NCBI RefSeq assembly: GCF_002846205.1
Contig: NZ_PHKV01000001.1
Coordinates: forward strand, 1,178,001-1,242,000
DNA length: 64,000 bases
Direction: 5' to 3'
From: Xanthomonas prunicola
GTDB taxonomy: Bacteria; Pseudomonadota; Gammaproteobacteria; Xanthomonadales; Xanthomonadaceae
Made by a program: the position numbers and the translations under genes. The notes under the pieces were generated by a model that had not been told where the DNA came from, did no database searches, and worked only from the letters and a program-made list of their open reading frames with translations. This document shows positions 39,478-48,048 of this stretch, in pieces; positions within the stretch are counted from its first letter, which is position 1; every line of letters starts with the position of its first letter.

Positions 39478-40923
39478 TTACCGTTCTCTGCCCAGCGATC
39501 GTTCCAGCGCCTGCGGCGGGTCCAGCAACTGACGCAGATCTTCGACAAATCCGCGGTAGCCTTCTTCGCGCGCATCCGTCGAGGGCTGCCGCAACACCCA
39601 GGATGGATGCACGGTGGTCAAGACCGGCGTGCCATCGTCCAGGCGCTGCCACTGCCCGCGTTCCTGCATCAACCGGAAGCTGCTTCCCAACACCGCCTGT
39701 GCCGCAGTCGCCCCCAGGCAGACGATCTGCGCTGGACGCAATTGCGCCCGTTCGGCCTGCAACCACCCGCTGCATGCCTGCACGTGCGCACGCTCCGGAT
39801 TGCGGTGCAGCCGCCGTTTACCGCGTTGTTCGAAACGGAAATGCTTGACCGCATTGGTGACGTAGAACTTCTCGCGATCGACACCCAGCTCACCCAGCGC
39901 CATGTTGAACAGGCGCCCTGCCGGCCCGACAAACGGGCGGCCGCTCAAATCCTCTTCATCGCCCGGCTGTTCGCCGATCACCATCACCGATGCATCGTCG
40001 GGCCCTTCGCCGAATACCGTCTGCGTCGCCGGTTGCCACAGTTCGCAGCGCCGGCACTCCCGTGCAGCGCTGCGTAACTGCGCCAGGCTTTGGGTTGCCA
40101 CGTCCGGCAGTGGCGCAGGCGTCGCCGGCACGCGGCGGCGTACCGGCTCAGGCACGCGCTCGGCCATCTCGCGCACGCGCACGCCGGCTTCGCGGATCAG
40201 TTCCGGCAGCAAAGCGGCTTCGGGCAGGTTCTTCCAATATTTCTGCGGCATTTCCTGCCGCATCATGGTCGGGTTGAGCCGCGCCGGATTGAAGATATGG
40301 GCGTAATAGGTGCGCCACAGTGCTTCCTGCGCATCATCGGCCGGTACCTGCGTGCGCACCGCTCCTTCGCCGAAGCTCAACGCCTCGCCATCCCAGCGCA
40401 CGCTGCGGTACGGGGTCAAGATCGCCCAGCGCATGCCGGCGAAACGGCGCGCGAAAAACGGTGCCACCCGGTCCACAATCCAGTGTTCGGGCTCGAACCA
40501 GGCAACGAAGTCCTCCTCTTCACCGGGCAAGCGGCGGAAGCGCACGAAGGCCTTCATCTTGTGCGTATCGCGCTGCACTGCCTTCTGCCATTGCCGTAGC
40601 CGGTGCACATCCACATCGGTGGCGCGTTCCAGCAATGCCTTCTCGCCGGAGGCAACGCGCCACAACAACCGGTACAGCACGGCATGACGCTGCGCATCGC
40701 GGTGACACAGCACCGATGCCGCCAACTGCATGAACTCTGCCGAGACGCGCGGTGGCGGCACCAGGGCCGGCAGCTCCAGCAGCCCTTGCCCCATTAACAG
40801 CCCGCCCTGCGCACCACCGTTCCAGGCCACATCATCCGGCTCGACCTGCGCGCACCACCCCGCTCGTGCCAACGCACGCCACGCGTCAAAACTCCACGGT
40901 GGTTCCACCTCAGCACTGAACAT
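39478..40923 (-). CDS. DUF4130-UdgX fusion, uracil-DNA-binding repair protein
   Basis: A 481-residue two-domain protein. Residues 1-260 match the DUF4130 domain (PQKYWKNLPEAALLPELIREA at its end). Residues 290-481 match UdgX of the family-4-like uracil-DNA glycosylases: Cys residues of the iron-sulfur site (ECRRCELW), catalytic GEQPGDEEDLSGRPFVGPAG and the UdgX-specific loop KRRLHRNPE with His373. In studied UdgX proteins this His bonds covalently to the deoxyribose after uracil removal. The fusion and its radical-SAM partner upstream on the same strand are a known gene pair. The ATG at 40923 gives the normal N terminus. No SOS box was seen. Confidence 0.88.
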   Translation of the reverse strand: MFSAEVEPPWSFDAWRALARAGWCAQVEPDDVAWNGGAQGGLLMGQGLLELPALVPPPRVSAEFMQLAASVLCHRDAQRHAVLYRLLWRVASGEKALLERATDVDVHRLRQWQKAVQRDTHKMKAFVRFRRLPGEEEDFVAWFEPEHWIVDRVAPFFARRFAGMRWAILTPYRSVRWDGEALSFGEGAVRTQVPADDAQEALWRTYYAHIFNPARLNPTMMRQEMPQKYWKNLPEAALLPELIREAGVRVREMAERVPEPVRRRVPATPAPLPDVATQSLAQLRSAARECRRCELWQPATQTVFGEGPDDASVMVIGEQPGDEEDLSGRPFVGPAGRLFNMALGELGVDREKFYVTNAVKHFRFEQRGKRRLHRNPERAHVQACSGWLQAERAQLRPAQIVCLGATAAQAVLGSSFRLMQERGQWQRLDDGTPVLTTVHPSWVLRQPSTDAREEGYRGFVEDLRQLLDPPQALERSLGRER

Positions 40924-41115
40924 CGTTGACCTATCTGGTGTGGGTTCCGACGCACGCTTGCGATGCGCACGGCCGTGCACGGCCGTTTGCCAGCAGGCAC
41001 GTTAGCTGCGCAGGAAGGGGTGGAAGCTCGTTGAGTGGGATTGGGGCGTGGGAATGTGCAAAAGCTTGTACCGTTCGTGTCAGGACTGACGTTGATCAAC
41101 ACCGCTGCGGGAGCC

Positions 41116-41181
41116 GCACCCTCACCCGCCCTTCAGGCACCTTCTCCCGATGAAGGGGGACTATGTTCCGAGGCGAGAAGG
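41116..41181. repeat. REP-like element, second copy
   Basis: GCACCCTCACCCGCCCTTCAGGCACCTTCTCCCG type sequence (41116-41149) with a degraded right arm ending GGCGAGAAGG, related to the element at 14049-14098. It lies in the 318-base gap between the radical-SAM and UdgX genes. Confidence 0.65.
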
Positions 41182-41241
41182 ATGCAACAGCGCTGCTTTC
41201 AAGCTAAGAAGGAGCAGGCACCGGCGCATGTGTGCGCACAA

Positions 41242-42486
41242 TCAGTCGAACAGGCTCGCCTGCCTAGGCGCTGGCGCCAACTGCGCACGCAACCTGACCG
41301 GGTCGTCCAGCCGTTGCCGCGGATGGTGATCGAGCACACTCACGAACGGCAGCAGCTTTTTCATCGGTACGCGCAGCCGCGCCAGATCGCCGATACGCAA
41401 CCGCGCATGCCGCCGCGACAGCAATAAACGCTCCACGTTGCGCGTGCCCAGGCCCGGCACGCGCAGCAGCATCTCGCGTGGCGCCGCATTCAAATCCACC
41501 GGGAATCGCTCCGGGTTGCGCAATGCCCAAGCCAGCTTGGGATCCACGTCCAGATCGAGCATGCCACTGGATTGCGCCGGCGCAATGTCTTCCACGCTGA
41601 ACGCGTAGAAGCGCAATAACCAGTCGGCCTGATACAAGCGGTGCTCGCGTTGTAGCGGCGGTGCCTGCAACGGCAATTTGGACGAGGCATCCGGGATCGG
41701 GCTGAAGGCCGAGTAGTACACCCGGCGCATGCGGTAATTGCCGTAGAGATTGTGGCTGGCATCCAGAATGCTGCGGTCGTTGGCATCGTCGGCACCAACG
41801 ATCATCTGCGTGCTCTGCCCGGCCGGTGCAAAGCGCGGCGGCTTGGCACGGCGCACCGTTTCGGCCTTGCGTTCGAGCTGATTTTCTTCGATACGCCAAC
41901 GCAGCTCGCCCATTGCCGAGCGGATGCCGCCCACGCTTTTTTCCGGCGCCAGCAGCGTCAGGCCCTGCTCGGTGGGCAACTCTACGTTGATGCTCAGGCG
42001 ATCGGCGTAACGCCCGGCTGCGGCCAGCAATTCCGGCGTCGCATCGGGAATGGTCTTGAGATGGATATAGCCGGCGAAATGGTGCACCTCGCGCAACTGC
42101 CGCGCCACTTCCACCAGTTGCTCCATGGTGTAGTCGGAGTTGCGGATGATGCCGCTGGACAGGAACAGGCCTTCGATGTAATTGCGCTTGTAGAAGTCCA
42201 GCGTGAGCGTGACCACTTCTTCCGGCGTGAAGCGTGCGCGCCGCACGTTGCTGGACACGCGATTGACGCAATACGCGCAGTCGAAGATGCAAAAATTGGT
42301 CAACAGAATCTTCAACAGCGACACGCAGCGGCCGTCGGGCGTGTACGAGTGGCAGATGCCCATGCCCTCGGTGCTACCGATGCCGCCGGTGCCCAGCGAA
42401 TGACGCTTGTTGGCACCGCTGGAGGCACAGGAGGCGTCGTATTTGGCAGCGTCGGCGAGGACAGCGAGCTTGTCGAGGATTTTCAC
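41242..42486 (-). CDS. Radical SAM protein with helix-hairpin-helix tail, UdgX partner
   Basis: A 414-residue protein of the group annotated as putative DNA modification/repair radical SAM. The [4Fe-4S] site is Cys66-x3-Cys70-x2-Cys73 in TNFCIFDCAYC. A TIM-barrel core follows with GLFLSSGI and the nearby VELPTEQGL. At the C terminus LLRVPGLGTRNVERLL forms a helix-hairpin-helix for DNA binding. Known facts: the family is linked to DUF4130/UdgX in many genomes. Chemistry and substrate are unknown; repair of an unusual base or protein-DNA adduct is a guess. It lies 318 bases upstream of UdgX on the same strand, the gap holding a REP-like repeat. Confidence 0.88.
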   Translation of the reverse strand: MKILDKLAVLADAAKYDASCASSGANKRHSLGTGGIGSTEGMGICHSYTPDGRCVSLLKILLTNFCIFDCAYCVNRVSSNVRRARFTPEEVVTLTLDFYKRNYIEGLFLSSGIIRNSDYTMEQLVEVARQLREVHHFAGYIHLKTIPDATPELLAAAGRYADRLSINVELPTEQGLTLLAPEKSVGGIRSAMGELRWRIEENQLERKAETVRRAKPPRFAPAGQSTQMIVGADDANDRSILDASHNLYGNYRMRRVYYSAFSPIPDASSKLPLQAPPLQREHRLYQADWLLRFYAFSVEDIAPAQSSGMLDLDVDPKLAWALRNPERFPVDLNAAPREMLLRVPGLGTRNVERLLLSRRHARLRIGDLARLRVPMKKLLPFVSVLDHHPRQRLDDPVRLRAQLAPAPRQASLFD

Positions 42487-42693
42487 ACGGGCAGCATGCA
42501 GCGGTGGCGTCTCAGCCTATGAGATTCGCCCGCACCCGATCGTGAATGCTTCAGAGCGTTGCGACACGAACGTGGTTCCTGCCGCGCTCACGTCGGCATG
42601 CGCGGCCACACCCGCTTTCACACGCGCGACGACGCCGGTCGCTGATCAGCACTGAAGGAAAAGATGCCAACGCGCCCACCCTGGCGTCCAGTG

Positions 42694-43512
42694 CTATGCA
42701 GCCACCGGGTCAGCGACCGCTGCATGGCCGTCGAACCGATAGAGATCCATTGCCAGAAACCCCGCATCGATGCCGGCGTCGATGCGCTGCGCGCCAAGTC
42801 GGTCAGCACCGGCCGCACCCATCGCCACGTACAACGGCAACAAGTGTTCGTCGCTGGGATGCGCGCGCTCGGCGTGCGGTGCCTGGCGGCGGTAGTCCAG
42901 CAGCGCGGGGATGTCGTTGTCCAGCAGCTTGCGCTCGGTCCATTCGATGAAGGGCCGCACGTACGGCGCTTCGCGCTCGGTGCTGTAGCCGTGGCGAACA
43001 TCGTGCAGGTTGTGGGTGATGCTGCCCGAGCCGATCACCAGCACGCCGTCATCGCGCAACGGCGCCAGCGCGCGGCCCACGGCGAACTGGTGCGCCGGAC
43101 CAAGCTCGGGCTGGATCGACAGCGACACTACCGGGATGTCGGCATCCGGATACAGCAAACGCAGCGGCACCCAGACACCGTGGTCGAAGCCGCGCTGCGG
43201 ATCCAGGTGCGGATGCAGGCCGGCCTGTTCCAGCCGGCGCAGGATCTGCTGCGCCAACGCCGGCTCGCCAGGCGCCGGATAGTCGAGTGCGTACAACGGT
43301 GCCGGGAAGCCGCCAAAATCGTGGATGGTGGGCGGCCGCACCGCACCACTGACCAGCGGGCGCCGGCCCAGCCAATGCGCGCTCGCCACCACGATCGCGC
43401 GCGGCCGTGGCAATGCTCGCCGCAAGTCGGCCAGCCGCTCGCCGACCTGCCCCGGCTGCAGTGCAGTCATCGGCGAACCGTGCGAGATATACAGGGAAGG
43501 CAAGCGGGTCAT
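42694..43512 (-). CDS. 4,5-DOPA-extradiol-dioxygenase-like protein (YgiD/DODA family)
   Basis: A 272-residue class III ring-cleaving dioxygenase-like protein. Metal ligands of the family are visible: His in LYISHGSPM, His in ASAHWLG and HDFGG, and His in GSGSITHNLHDVR. The typical FDHGVWVPLRLLYPDADIPV segment is present. YgiD-type enzymes can open the ring of catechols such as DOPA; the physiological substrate here is unknown. ATG 43512 is preceded by AAGGAG, which decides the start over a TTG two codons upstream. Co-transcribed with doxX (28 bases), both opposite a LysR regulator. Confidence 0.9.
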   Translation of the reverse strand: MTRLPSLYISHGSPMTALQPGQVGERLADLRRALPRPRAIVVASAHWLGRRPLVSGAVRPPTIHDFGGFPAPLYALDYPAPGEPALAQQILRRLEQAGLHPHLDPQRGFDHGVWVPLRLLYPDADIPVVSLSIQPELGPAHQFAVGRALAPLRDDGVLVIGSGSITHNLHDVRHGYSTEREAPYVRPFIEWTERKLLDNDIPALLDYRRQAPHAERAHPSDEHLLPLYVAMGAAGADRLGAQRIDAGIDAGFLAMDLYRFDGHAAVADPVAA

Positions 43513-43540
43513 GGACAACTCCTTGGTGGATGAAACAGCA

Positions 43541-43951
43541 TCAGCGCGACGGCTTCAACGCCAACGCGCCGTCGCCGAGCAACGCCTGGACGATCAGCAG
43601 CACCGTCCATAACGCCGGGTATTCCCAGCCGCCGCCCGGGCTGGAGAAACCGAACCCGTTGGCACCATGCACCGTCACAATCGTGCCCAACAGCAGCGGC
43701 ACGCCCAGTAGCGCGACCCAGCGCGCATAGATGCCCAGCAACAAGGACACGCCAAGGCCCAGTTCCAGCGTCATGCTGACATACGCCAATGCAGCGGGCA
43801 GGCCGAGCGACTGGAAATACCCCACAGTGCCGGCTGGCGTGCAGACCACTAGTTTGGTCAAACCATGCACCAGAAACAGCAGGCCCAGGCTGATGCGCAG
43901 CACGGCCGTGCCGTAGGCGGCGGTGCGTGGAGTTGCGAAGGCCGTGGTCAT
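43541..43951 (-). CDS. DoxX family membrane protein
   Basis: A 136-residue inner-membrane protein with four hydrophobic helices (VLRISLGLLFLVHGLTKL; ALAYVSMTLELGLGVSLLL; WVALLGVPLLLGTIVTVHG; WTVLLIVQALLGDG). It matches DoxX/DoxD-type small proteins, some of which take part in thiol or quinone redox; the role is not settled. First gene of the doxX-dioxygenase operon, whose likely control is by the divergent LysR protein. ATG 43951 was chosen over one nine codons upstream. Confidence 0.9.
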   Translation of the reverse strand: MTTAFATPRTAAYGTAVLRISLGLLFLVHGLTKLVVCTPAGTVGYFQSLGLPAALAYVSMTLELGLGVSLLLGIYARWVALLGVPLLLGTIVTVHGANGFGFSSPGGGWEYPALWTVLLIVQALLGDGALALKPSR

Positions 43952-44025
43952 GGGATGGACTCCGTTGAGGACCACCACAGCCTATTCCTTACAAAAATAT
44001 GATAAATAGGCGCGCTTCAGATAAT

Positions 44026-44046
44026 TTATTTCACTAAATGAAATAA
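44026..44046. promoter_or_regulatory. Candidate LysR operator
   Basis: The perfect inverted repeat TTATTTCA-CTAAA-TGAAATAA lies in an AT-rich part of the 106-base doxX/lysR spacer, ending 11 bases before the LysR start. LysR proteins typically bind such sites to control the divergent operon and themselves. Confidence 0.6.
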
Positions 44047-44057
44047 TCGGAGTTGTC

Positions 44058-44954
44058 ATGGATACCCTCGATGCGATGCGCGTGTTCACTTCCGTGGCCG
44101 AGCGCAGTGGTTTCAGCGCCGCCGCCGATGCATTGGACCGCTCCACCGCCAGCGTCACCCGTCAGGTTGCTGCGCTCGAACAGCGGCTCGGCACCCGACT
44201 GCTCAACCGCACCACCCGCCGGGTCAGCCTGACCAGTGCCGGCAGTGCGTACTACCAGCGCTGCCTGCAACTGCTCGCCGATCTGGACGACCTGGAAGCC
44301 ACCATTGGCGCGCAGGCATTGGAGCCGGCCGGCGTGCTGCGGGTGAATGCGCCGGTGAGTTATGGCATCGAGCGCCTGGGCGCGTTGCTGCCGGGCTTTC
44401 GCGCCCGCTACCCGCAGGTGGAGCTGGACCTGTCACTGTCCGACCGCTTGGTCGACATGGTCGAAGAAGGCTTCGATGTCGCCCTTCGTATCACTCGCCA
44501 GCCGGCGCCGATGCTGATCGCACGGCAGTTGGGCAAGGTACGGATACTGCCGTGTGCATCGCCGGCCTATCTGGCGCGTGTGGGCACGCCGCAGCACCCA
44601 TCCGATCTGGCCGGCCACGAATGCTTGCTCTACCACTACTCGCCCAGCGGCGATGAGGTGCGCTTTCATGGCCCCGAGGGCGATATCGATGTGCGCCTAC
44701 ACGGCGGCCTGCGCGCCAACAACGGGCATGTGCTGAACGCTGCCGCGCTGGCAGGACAGGGCATCGTGATGCAGCCGGATTTCCTGGCCGAACCGCATCT
44801 CGCCGCCGGGCGCCTGGTGCGCATTCTTCCCGAATACACCCTTGGTGAAATCGGCATCTTTGCGGTCTACACCAGTCGCAGCCACCTGGCGCCGAAGGTG
44901 CGCAGCTTCATCGATTACCTGATCGAGTGCATGGCCGAGCCCGGACCCGGTTGA
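44058..44954 (+). CDS. LysR family transcriptional regulator
   Basis: A 298-residue LysR regulator. The N-terminal winged helix-turn-helix is MDTLDAMRVFTSVAERSGFS with AALEQRLGTRLLNRTTRRVS; the substrate-binding domain fills residues 90-298 (LRVNAPVSYGIERLGALLP; GEIGIFAVYTSR). It belongs to the large AaeR/DsdC-like group that often controls a neighbouring redox gene. Divergent doxX and the dioxygenase are the probable targets. About 300 bases without a gene follow it, up to the flavodoxin-like gene. Confidence 0.94.
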   Translation: MDTLDAMRVFTSVAERSGFSAAADALDRSTASVTRQVAALEQRLGTRLLNRTTRRVSLTSAGSAYYQRCLQLLADLDDLEATIGAQALEPAGVLRVNAPVSYGIERLGALLPGFRARYPQVELDLSLSDRLVDMVEEGFDVALRITRQPAPMLIARQLGKVRILPCASPAYLARVGTPQHPSDLAGHECLLYHYSPSGDEVRFHGPEGDIDVRLHGGLRANNGHVLNAAALAGQGIVMQPDFLAEPHLAAGRLVRILPEYTLGEIGIFAVYTSRSHLAPKVRSFIDYLIECMAEPGPG

Positions 44955-45253
44955 GCGCTGCGGGCGATGCCAAAAACACCTCGCGCATCTGGCACGTGCA
45001 TGCAATCAAAGCCGCTCGTCGGCAAGCAGTCCATGCAGGCCGAGGCCGAGTGACGCAGACGCAGAGATAACAATCGCTGGCGCATGACGTGACGCAGGCA
45101 GGCGCACCCCGGCCACACGCACCGCCTCGGCAGGCGCATCACCGTTCACACGCCCGAGGAAACACCCGCGGCAACAGTTCGTCCCGTGCGTGGTCATTCT
45201 GCTGTCGTGATCGGTATGCGCACAATCCGCTTCCTCGTTCACCAGGAGTGTCC

Positions 45254-45823
45254 ATGAGCAAGATCGCCATTGTGTATTTCAGCGGCTACGGCCACACCGC
45301 CAAGCAGGCCGAAGCCGTGCATGCAGGGGCCGCCAGTGTCGGCGAGGCGACGCTGTACCGCATCGACCAGGACGGCAACCTGCCCGACGACGCCTGGGAG
45401 GCGATCGGTGCCGCCGACGCCATCATCTACGGCAGCCCCACCTACATGGGCGGCCCGGCCTGGCAGTTCAAGAAATTTGCCGATGCCAGCTCCAAGCCGT
45501 GGTTTGCGCAGGCATGGCAGGACAAGGTCGCTGCCGGTTTCACCAACTCGGCCTCGGCAAACGGCGACAAGGCCACCACCATCCAGTATCTGTGGACACT
45601 GTCGCAGCAGCATGGTCAGATCTGGGTGGGCACCGGGCTGCCGCCAGCAAACACCAAGGCACACGGACCGCAGGACGTGAACTGGACGGGCGGTTGGGGC
45701 GGCGCGCTGGCGATTTCGCCGTCGGACGCATCGCCGGACGAAGCACCGCGCAGCGGCGATCTGGAAACGGCCAAGCTGTTCGGCAAGCGCGTTGCCGAAT
45801 TCGCCGCCAAGCTCAAAGGCTGA
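45254..45823 (+). CDS. Flavodoxin-like NAD(P)H:quinone oxidoreductase (WrbA-related)
   Basis: A 189-residue cytoplasmic flavoprotein. It starts with the FMN phosphate loop IVYFSGYGHTAKQAEAV and has the isoalloxazine-binding segments GSPTYMGGPAWQFKKF and TNSASANGDKATT. It fits the WrbA-like/NADPH-dependent FMN reductase group, which reduces quinones by two electrons and limits radical formation. AGGAG precedes the ATG at 45254. A 21-base perfect hairpin follows the stop, so the gene is probably monocistronic. Confidence 0.88.
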   Translation: MSKIAIVYFSGYGHTAKQAEAVHAGAASVGEATLYRIDQDGNLPDDAWEAIGAADAIIYGSPTYMGGPAWQFKKFADASSKPWFAQAWQDKVAAGFTNSASANGDKATTIQYLWTLSQQHGQIWVGTGLPPANTKAHGPQDVNWTGGWGGALAISPSDASPDEAPRSGDLETAKLFGKRVAEFAAKLKG

Positions 45824-45835
45824 TCGCACGTCACA

Positions 45836-45883
45836 ACAGCCCGCGCAGCTCGGCAGCGTTGCCTGCCGAGCTGCGCGGGCTGT
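45836..45883. terminator. Long perfect hairpin after the flavodoxin gene
   Basis: Arms 45836-45856 and 45863-45883 (21 bases each) are exact reverse complements with the loop CGTTGC. No T-run follows, so it may act by stabilising the mRNA end as well as by stopping transcription. Confidence 0.75.
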
Positions 45884-45963
45884 GCGTTAGCGTGTGGGCC
45901 ACATCGCGCTAACGCCTTGCACGCCATTGTTCCCCGACCTTTTGCTGCACGGAGTCCCCCACC

Positions 45964-46959
<996 letters not shown>

Positions 46960-47010
46960 GCCGCACTGGTCGTCACCGCAGTGGCCGCAGCGATCGTTGC
47001 GACACTGCGT

Positions 47011-47064
47011 TGGCACTGGCACTGGCATTGGCATTGGCATTGGCATTGGCATTGGCATTGGCAT
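47011..47064. repeat. Hexanucleotide microsatellite (TGGCAY)9
   Basis: Nine tandem 6-base units: two TGGCAC followed by seven TGGCAT. It lies in the 279-base gap between the reductase and glycosyltransferase genes. Slippage can change copy number, so it is a variable locus and may affect spacing to the downstream promoter. Confidence 0.95.
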
Positions 47065-47238
47065 TGGTGAGCCTGCTGCCTACCAATGCCGCCATCCAAG
47101 ACATCACGCGCGATGAAGTGGCATGTGCCTGCGTCGCAGTGCTCGCTTGATCCCGAGTGGATCGTCTTGACCGTTCCCGCTCACATCATCGCGTCGCTGC
47201 ACCTTGCAGACTGGGCATAGCCCACACGAACCACGCCC

Positions 47239-47934
47239 ATGCTGTCCTTCGTGATTCCCGCCCATGACGAGGCCGCCCTGATCGGCGACACGCTGCAGTG
47301 CCTGCATGCTTGCGCGCAAGCGATGCAGCTGGACTATGAGGTGATTGTGGTGGCCGATGCCTGCGAAGACGCCACTGCGGCCATCGCACGCAGCCATGGC
47401 GCGCAGGTACTGGAGGTACAGCTGCGCCACATCGCCGCGACACGTAATGCCGGCGCGCAGGCCGCACAAGGCGAACGCTTGTTATTTCTGGATGCCGACA
47501 CCTTGATCAATCCGCAAGTTGTTGGCGCCGCATTGGCTGCACTGGATGCCGGCGCGGTGGGCGGCGGTGCGCAAGTGCATTTGCAGGGCAAGCGCGTGTG
47601 GTCCGAGCGCGTGGCGCAGGCTTTTTTTGGCTGGTTTTTCCGTGTGTCCGGCATTGCGCCCGGGTGCTTTCTGTTCTGCACGCGGATGGCATTCGTCAGC
47701 GCGGGTGGCTTCGACACGCGTTACTACGCCGGCGAAGATGTGGCCCTGAGTCGGGCGCTGGCGCGCTGCGGACGCTTTGTAATCTTGCGCCAGACCGTGC
47801 ACACCTCCGACCGCAAATTGCGCAGCTTTTCCAAGCGCGAACACCTCGGTCTGCTGCTGCGATTCCTGTGGCGTGGACGACGCATGCTGCAGACCCGCGA
47901 TGCACTCGGCTTCTGGTATCAACGCCGGCGCTGA
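47239..47934 (+). CDS. Family 2 glycosyltransferase
   Basis: A 231-residue GT-A fold glycosyltransferase: N-terminal LSFVIPAHDEAALIGDTL, nucleotide-sugar segment VIVVADACEDATAAIA and the metal-binding DxD in LLFLDADTLINP. The later GFDTRYYAGEDVALSRAL with Glu-Asp is the acceptor/catalytic base region. There are no clear membrane helices, so it acts in the cytoplasm or at the inner face. Sugar and acceptor are unknown. The microsatellite upstream lies about 175 bases before its ATG. Confidence 0.88.
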   Translation: MLSFVIPAHDEAALIGDTLQCLHACAQAMQLDYEVIVVADACEDATAAIARSHGAQVLEVQLRHIAATRNAGAQAAQGERLLFLDADTLINPQVVGAALAALDAGAVGGGAQVHLQGKRVWSERVAQAFFGWFFRVSGIAPGCFLFCTRMAFVSAGGFDTRYYAGEDVALSRALARCGRFVILRQTVHTSDRKLRSFSKREHLGLLLRFLWRGRRMLQTRDALGFWYQRRR

Positions 47935-48048
47935 ACCGAGCGTGTCCGCACTGCCACGATCCGCAGCGTCGCCTGCCCTCGAACCGGCACGTGGCACCGC
48001 AGGCCACTTACACTGTGCTTTCTGTTTCGGTTATACGAGTTGCGCCGC

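Noticed and set aside
47011-47064. TGGCAC-N5-TTGG reading as a sigma-54 promoter within the microsatellite
   Set aside because: The match arises from the repeat unit itself, and the -12 TTGC is not intact.
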